Source: Burkholderiales bacterium (lineage in GTDB: Bacteria > Pseudomonadota > Gammaproteobacteria > Burkholderiales > SG8-39). Taken from it: a stretch of 6,225 bases of DNA. Below are positions 1 through 4,222 of the stretch, in pieces. Position 1 is the first letter of the stretch; each line of letters opens with the position of its first letter. The notes beneath the pieces were generated by a model, which was not told the origin of the DNA, made no database searches, and worked only from the letters and a program-made list of their open reading frames with translations. A program made the translations under genes and the position numbers. The stretch covers positions 1-6,225 of the forward strand of contig JAQSVY010000137.1 in assembly GCA_029266935.1 (NCBI GenBank), written 5' to 3'.

Positions 1-195
1 GCGCGTGATCGCTATTCCTTCGACTTGTGAATGAAATGATCTTTCAACTGCCAAGGCCATCGCCGCAGCCGCCTTGCCGGCAGCGGCGACGAAGGTGCGA
101 CCTTTCGGCGCCGGCGGCAGGTGGGCGCCGAGGATCTGCAGCGGGTCCGCCGCCGCCACGGCGGCGCGAAAGCTCTCCTCGAGCAGCGCCCGCAT
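1..195 (-). CDS. Glycerate 2-kinase (DUF4147/MOFRL family), N-terminal fragment
   Basis: This is the first 65 codons of a gene that runs off the left edge; the frame is open to base 1. The translation begins MRALLEESFRAAVAAADP and has LPPAPKGRTFVAAAGKAAAAMA at about residues 25-46, ending in GIAITR. A leading helix, a 'PPxPKGRT' segment and a 'GKAAAAMA' segment followed by a 'xxITR' strand are what I know from the N-terminus of class II glycerate kinases (GckA/TtuD type, once called hydroxypyruvate reductase). These cytosolic enzymes phosphorylate D-glycerate to 2-phosphoglycerate with ATP. The ATG overlaps the stop of the transglutaminase-like gene by one base (TGATG). No Shine-Dalgarno sequence is visible, so translation is probably coupled to that gene. 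Full-length members have a little over 400 residues, so most of the protein, including the MOFRL domain, lies outside. Codons around residues 49-61 are unusually AT-rich. Confidence 0.8.
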   Translation of the reverse strand, partial: MRALLEESFRAAVAAADPLQILGAHLPPAPKGRTFVAAAGKAAAAMALAVERSFHSQVEGIAITR

Positions 196-839
196 CAACC
201 GGGGGTGAACGTTTCCTTGGTCGCCGCGGTGCCCAGGCGGTAGAACTTCGGGTAGGCCTCGCGGAAGGCGCGCTGGATCTCCTCCACCGGCACGTCGGCA
301 TGCGCGCCGCGGTCACGCAGGTACTCCATGTGGCGCCGGTTGTCCTCGTCGAAGGGATGGAAGATCGAGTCCTCGTTGCCGTCGAACTCTAGCGGCCGCA
401 CGCGAAAGCGCGTGCACAGCGACAGGTTGAAGGCGGGTGTAGCCTTCACCCAGCGGCCGCCCAGGTGCAGCTCCGTGTAGCCGTGGTAGACGAAAAGGTC
501 GCTGCCCATCGTTTCGGCGAGGCGCGGAGAGGTGAGGTGGTTCTTCACGTCGGCGAAGCCCACGCGCGCCGGGATGCCGGCCACGCGCGCGCAGGCGGCG
601 AGCAGCGCCGCCTTGCCGACGCAGAACCCCTGGTTTGCTTCCAGCACCGCCGAGGCCCTGTAGACGTTCGGGTCGGCGAAATCGAGGAACGGGTTGTAGG
701 GGATACCGTCGCGCACCGCGTAGTACAAGGAGACGGCGCATTGCCGATCGTCTTTCCCGGAAGCATGCTCCCTGGAAAAGGCGACGACTGCGGCGTGCGC
801 GCTATCGATGTAGCACCCGGGCTCGAGGTACTGCCTCAC
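195..839 (-). CDS. Transglutaminase-like superfamily protein
   Basis: A 214-residue cytosolic protein with no signal peptide or membrane segment. The transglutaminase-like core spans about residues 35-140. The candidate nucleophile is Cys73 in NQGFCVGKA, followed by a helix and 'AGIPARVGFADV', the usual strand after the catalytic helix. The candidate histidine is His119 in VYHGYTEL. The third position, normally Asp in a 'DPT'-like motif, reads WVKATPAFN, so Thr134 stands where Asp is expected. The family includes peptidases, amidases and cross-linking enzymes built on a papain-like fold, and the substrate here cannot be read from the sequence. I chose the GTG at 839 because it overlaps the hydrolase stop as GTGA and starts the homologous-looking N-terminus RQYLEPGCYIDSAHAAVVAF. 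The same frame stays open upstream to about 1607, but that part is low-complexity shadow of the hydrolase. No strong ribosome site is visible, which fits coupled translation. Family assignment is firm; function is unknown. Confidence 0.85.
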   Translation of the reverse strand: MRQYLEPGCYIDSAHAAVVAFSREHASGKDDRQCAVSLYYAVRDGIPYNPFLDFADPNVYRASAVLEANQGFCVGKAALLAACARVAGIPARVGFADVKNHLTSPRLAETMGSDLFVYHGYTELHLGGRWVKATPAFNLSLCTRFRVRPLEFDGNEDSIFHPFDEDNRRHMEYLRDRGAHADVPVEEIQRAFREAYPKFYRLGTAATKETFTPG

Positions 840-1690
840 TTGTCCAGCTTCATCAGCCGCCGGGCGCCCTGGAACAGCGCGCTCGGCTGCTCGGCGAGGC
901 CGTCGAGCACGGAGAAATGGTTGCGGCGCGGCATGTCGATGTCGCCGGCGAACGCGGCGCGCCAGCGCTCGCCGAGGAGGGCGTTCTGGCGCTGGAACTC
1001 GCTCGACTCGTCGCCGCCGACGCAGGTCATCACCGGTGCGCGCGTAGCCGGCGTCATGAACGCCGGCGAGAGCTTGAGCGCCAGGGCCTCGTCGAGGCGC
1101 AGGTCGGGCTGCAGGAAGTCGACGTACTGCAGCGGCCGCAGGTCGTAAAGCCCGCTCACCGCGAGCCCGCCCTTCCAGAGGTCCTTTGGCAGGCGCGCGT
1201 CGAACACCGGCCAGAGCGCGCACATCAGCATGGCCGCGAGGTGCCCGCCAGCGGAATGGCCCGAGACGTAGAGCCGGTCCTGGTCCATGCCGTATTCCTC
1301 GGCGTGTAGCCACAGCCAGCAGCTCGCGCGCAGCATCTGGCGCACGATCTCGTCCATTTCGACCTTCGGGCAGAGGTCGTAGTTGACGACCGCGAGCGAC
1401 ACGCCGGCGTCGACCCAGGCGGGCGCCAGGAAGGAGCAGTCCTTCTTGTCGAGCGCGCGCCAGTAGCCGCCGTGGATGAACATCATGCAGGTGCCGTCGC
1501 CCTTGCGCGCCGGGAAGATGTCGATCGTCTCGCCCGGCATGTCGCCGTAGCGCCGGTCGAGGTAGCAGGTCATGGTGTTGCGCGCGCGCAGCGACGCTTC
1601 GGTCCAACGGGCGAAGTACTGCGGATGGTCAGGGACCAGCTCGCGGTTGTTGTACTCGCGGCTGAGGAAAGCCTGGTCGGGGGCGTTCAT
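836..1690 (-). CDS. Alpha/beta hydrolase, kynurenine formamidase-like
   Basis: A 284-residue serine hydrolase of the alpha/beta fold, presumably cytosolic. It carries the oxyanion-hole motif HGGYW at residues 73-77 (the HGGxW signature of arylformamidases and related esterases), the nucleophile elbow GHSAGG with Ser146, a likely acid at Asp227 in VGGDESSEF, and a likely base at His258 in RRNHFSVLDGL. The spacing of Ser, Asp and His is normal for the fold. Such enzymes hydrolyse N-formylkynurenine to kynurenine plus formate, or other esters and amides. No other kynurenine-pathway gene is visible, so a different aromatic amide or ester, or a pathway intermediate, is equally possible. The ATG at 1690 overlaps the dioxygenase stop as ATGA, with a weak GGGAAG ribosome site about 10 bases upstream. 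The frame is open further upstream to about 2005, but that stretch is arginine-rich shadow of the dioxygenase. The stop overlaps the next start by 4 bases. Confidence 0.88.
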   Translation of the reverse strand: MNAPDQAFLSREYNNRELVPDHPQYFARWTEASLRARNTMTCYLDRRYGDMPGETIDIFPARKGDGTCMMFIHGGYWRALDKKDCSFLAPAWVDAGVSLAVVNYDLCPKVEMDEIVRQMLRASCWLWLHAEEYGMDQDRLYVSGHSAGGHLAAMLMCALWPVFDARLPKDLWKGGLAVSGLYDLRPLQYVDFLQPDLRLDEALALKLSPAFMTPATRAPVMTCVGGDESSEFQRQNALLGERWRAAFAGDIDMPRRNHFSVLDGLAEQPSALFQGARRLMKLDK

Positions 1691-2736
1691 GCCGGCCGCG
1701 CTTCCCGCCACAGGCCGAGCGCGTCCTGGCAGGGACGATCGGAGAACGAGAACAGGACGGTCTCCGCGGCCGCCTCGAGGCGCAGCGGCGCCCACGAGGG
1801 CACGACGAAGGTGTCGCGCGGCTCGAACTCGAAGCGCTCGTCGCCGATCCGCGCGGCGCCCGAGCCTTCCACCACCGAGTACACGGTGCCGTCGGTTGCG
1901 CGATGCGCCTGGCCGCCGAAACCCTTGGGCAGCAATTGCAGGAAGGCGCCGATGGTCGGCATGGCGGGCCCGCCCGTCATCGGGTTGATGAACTGCATCT
2001 TCCATCCATGGCAGGCGTCGGGCGCCTGGTCCTTGGCGAGCTTGGCGAGCGCCTCGCGGCTGCGCGCATACGGGTAATTGAAGATCGGCGAAGTCTTACC
2101 GAAGGGTGCATCGGCGCCGACTGGCAGCAGGTTGGCCCCGAAGCGCGCGGCTGAAGCGCCTTCGCTGCGCGCCACCGGCTGCACCTCCTGCGCGAAAGGC
2201 TCGTGGAACTGCGCGCCGAAGGCCTGCACGATGCGGATATCGAGGCCGTCCAGCCATACCACGGGCTCCTCGCCGGGGTTGCCGTGGTCGTGCCAGGTCC
2301 ACGAAGGCGTGATGATGAAGTCGCCGGGGTGCATCGTGGTGCGCTCGCCGTCGACCGCCGTGTAGGCGCCCGATCCCTCGACGATGAAGCGCAGCGCCGA
2401 TTGCGAATGGCGGTGGCTAGGCGCGATCTCGCCAGGAAGGATGAGCTGCAGCCCCGCGTACAGACTCTGCGTGATGCACGACTCGCCGCGCATGCCCGGG
2501 TTCTCGAGGATCAGCACGCGGCGGATGGCCTCGCGGGCGGTGATCAGCTTTCCTGCCTCCATGAGATACGGCCGCACGTCGCGGTACTTCCACAGTGCCG
2601 GCTTGCACGGCGTCGCCGGCTCGTCGGGGATGAGGTCGTGCAGGACCTCCCAGAGCGGCGCGAGGTCGTCCTTGTCCATTCGGCGGTACAGGTCCTGCCG
2701 CGCGGCGCTGGGCTTCGGTTGGGGAACGCTGGCCAT
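1687..2736 (-). CDS. Gentisate 1,2-dioxygenase-family double cupin (ring-cleaving dioxygenase)
   Basis: A 349-residue bicupin of normal length for gentisate 1,2-dioxygenases. These are cytosolic, usually tetrameric Fe(II) enzymes that use O2 to open gentisate to maleylpyruvate; relatives cleave salicylate, 1-hydroxy-2-naphthoate or 5-nitrosalicylate. The N-terminal cupin (about residues 95-170) holds the iron site: His108 and His110 in SHRHSQSALRFIVEG, and a third His in WTWHDHGN, probably His149. The second cupin (about 265-335) has AHRATDGTVYSVVEGSG, with Ala280 where a second metal-binding His would be expected, so it probably binds no metal. The ATG at 2736 is 25 bases after the iorB stop and has only a weak ribosome site (GGA). 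The next Met (residue 20) would remove the RQDLYRRM segment that looks like part of the family N-terminus, so I keep the first. The frame extends upstream to 2841 only as shadow of iorB. Family is firm; the true substrate is open. Confidence 0.9.
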   Translation of the reverse strand: MASVPQPKPSAARQDLYRRMDKDDLAPLWEVLHDLIPDEPATPCKPALWKYRDVRPYLMEAGKLITAREAIRRVLILENPGMRGESCITQSLYAGLQLILPGEIAPSHRHSQSALRFIVEGSGAYTAVDGERTTMHPGDFIITPSWTWHDHGNPGEEPVVWLDGLDIRIVQAFGAQFHEPFAQEVQPVARSEGASAARFGANLLPVGADAPFGKTSPIFNYPYARSREALAKLAKDQAPDACHGWKMQFINPMTGGPAMPTIGAFLQLLPKGFGGQAHRATDGTVYSVVEGSGAARIGDERFEFEPRDTFVVPSWAPLRLEAAAETVLFSFSDRPCQDALGLWREARPA

Positions 2737-2761
2737 GGTGGTCCGGGCGAAAAAGACGATT
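2737..2761 (-). other. Short intergenic gap between iorB and the dioxygenase
   Basis: This 25-base spacer is the only gap between genes in the window. On the coding strand it has a run of five T residues followed by a GC-rich stretch, but no stem able to act as a terminator and no strong Shine-Dalgarno sequence. It is too short for a promoter unless that lies inside iorB. Reinitiation by ribosomes finishing iorB is the simplest way to translate the dioxygenase. Confidence 0.6.
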
Positions 2762-4222
2762 CTACGTGCGCCCGACCGGCTTGAGCCACACCACGGGCTT
2801 GCCGAGGGTCGAGCCGAGCGCCTTGCCTTCGGGGTCCGCAAGCGCGGCCTCGCGCGCCTTGCGGATGGCGGCGGCCTGCTCGTGCAGGTCGGCGGTGGCG
2901 GGGTTCTCGACCAGGGCGTCGACGATGGCGAGGAAGTTCGCCTTGCCGCGCCGGTGCGTCTCGCCGTAGCCCTTGATCAGGTTGGCGCAGGCGGCGATCT
3001 CGAGCGCAAGGCGCGTGTCGCGCTTCGCCGCCCCGGCGACCTCGGCGAGCCATCGCTCGATCAGGGCCTGCTCCTCCCGGTAGCGGTGGCTGAATGGGCG
3101 CAGCGGCCGCAGCCAGGCAAGCGAGCGCACCAGCAGGTAGCCGACGACGCCGGACGTGCGGATGTGCATGCCGACGTTGTAGGCGTCGAGCTTGCCGCGC
3201 CGCTCCGCCCACGCGAGGAGGCGCCGCCCGAGCGAGGCCGGCAGGATCGAGGCGAACTCCTCGACGCCGGGCTTGAGGTAGTCGATCACCACGACCGGCT
3301 CCCCGCTCTTTGCTCCTACTTCTTTACGAATTCTCTGAAAACGAGAACTCCGCGTCTTGAGGTCCGCGACGCGGATGATGTCCTCGAAGCTCATCCACAC
3401 CGCGAGCAGCCTCGCCACCTCCGCGGCGAGCTTCGGGTCGCCGGCGAGGAAGGGTTGCAGCCGCTCCTCGTACAGCGCAACGTAACGCTCACCCTGGTAG
3501 TCGCGCAGCCGTTCCTTGCCGAGCCGCAGGATTTCCTGCAGCTCCGTGGCGCGCGCCGGCGGCGCCGCCTCGGCGGGCAGGGTGCGGCTGCCCGCGGCAA
3601 TCTCGTAGCCGGCCGCGAACCCGCGCAGGCTCGCTTCCGCCCCGCGCCCGCCGTGGCGGATGGCCTGCTCGCAAGCTTCGCGCGAGAGGGGCAGCACGCG
3701 GCTTCCGGCCATGGCGCCGAAAAGCACCGCGTTGATCACCGTCCCGCTTTCCTGCGCGAGCTTGCGCATATCGAAGAGCACCGACTGGCGCGCGAGCTGC
3801 GCCGCCGCGCCGATGACGCGGGCGCTCTCGAAGCGGCCGTCGGCCATCTGCATCTTCTCCACCGTGGCGTAGATGCGGTGCGTCGAAGCGATGAGCGTGG
3901 TGCGCTCCGGGCTGACGTAGCCGTTCTGCATGGCGCGTCCCGCCTCGACCAGCTCGGAAGCCACCATGACGTCGACGTTCCCCGGGCTCGGTGTGAGCGA
4001 GAGCACCGGCTCTTTGCCACCGAGAGCGCTCCGCAGGGCGGGAAAGATCTCCAGGTAGTACGTGGTGGCGCCGGTGCGCTGCGCGACGCCGGGGATGGAA
4101 GTCGCCTGCGCCGGGTAGCCGGCCACGGTCGCCGCCTCCATCAGCCAGTCGGCCATGACGCCGCCCCCTTCGCCGCCGAGGGCGGCGATGAGGATGGTGA
4201 TCGGGCGTTCAGGCAGGTTCAC
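2762..4222 (-). CDS. iorB: Indolepyruvate ferredoxin oxidoreductase, beta subunit (long form)
   Basis: A 486-residue subunit that, with IorA, converts aryl-2-oxoacids such as indolepyruvate plus CoA to aryl-acetyl-CoA and CO2 while reducing ferredoxin. Residues 1-200 form the 2-oxoacid oxidoreductase gamma domain: strand ITILIAALGGEGGGVMADWL (glycine-rich loop) and SIPGVAQRTGATTYYLEI (equivalent of the 'xxGMSQRGG' motif). Archaeal IorB proteins stop at about 200 residues. This one carries an extra C-terminal region of nearly 290 residues, largely helical, of the kind found in proteobacterial long forms (I believe DUF6537). Its role is unknown to me. The GTG at 4222 overlaps the iorA stop as GTGA and has AGGGAAG five bases upstream. 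The open frame continues upstream to 4552, but that part is arginine-rich and overlaps conserved Fe-S coding sequence of iorA, so it is shadow. Codons for residues 288-304 are AT-rich and unlike the rest. The stop is TAG. Confidence 0.92.
   Translation of the reverse strand: MNLPERPITILIAALGGEGGGVMADWLMEAATVAGYPAQATSIPGVAQRTGATTYYLEIFPALRSALGGKEPVLSLTPSPGNVDVMVASELVEAGRAMQNGYVSPERTTLIASTHRIYATVEKMQMADGRFESARVIGAAAQLARQSVLFDMRKLAQESGTVINAVLFGAMAGSRVLPLSREACEQAIRHGGRGAEASLRGFAAGYEIAAGSRTLPAEAAPPARATELQEILRLGKERLRDYQGERYVALYEERLQPFLAGDPKLAAEVARLLAVWMSFEDIIRVADLKTRSSRFQRIRKEVGAKSGEPVVVIDYLKPGVEEFASILPASLGRRLLAWAERRGKLDAYNVGMHIRTSGVVGYLLVRSLAWLRPLRPFSHRYREEQALIERWLAEVAGAAKRDTRLALEIAACANLIKGYGETHRRGKANFLAIVDALVENPATADLHEQAAAIRKAREAALADPEGKALGSTLGKPVVWLKPVGRT

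Noticed and set aside
44..316. A 90-codon minus-strand frame spanning the transglutaminase and glycerate kinase junction.
   Set aside because: It crosses two real genes in a different frame. The correct frame for 1-195 gives a recognisable glycerate kinase N-terminus.
840..1607. An upstream extension of the transglutaminase-like gene by 256 codons.
   Set aside because: It overlaps the catalytic part of the alpha/beta hydrolase in another frame and is low-complexity. The family-like N-terminus begins at the GTG at 839.
2737..2761. A T-run between iorB and the dioxygenase considered as a terminator.
   Set aside because: No stable GC-rich hairpin precedes the five T residues, and the run is followed immediately by the next gene's start.
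392..3110. Four copies of the octamer GCGGCCGC (392, 453, 1132, 3103), considered as a repeat or recognition element.
   Set aside because: The sites lie in coding sequence; in such GC-rich DNA about one copy is expected by chance, and several encode similar Arg-Pro-Leu residues. Spacing is irregular.
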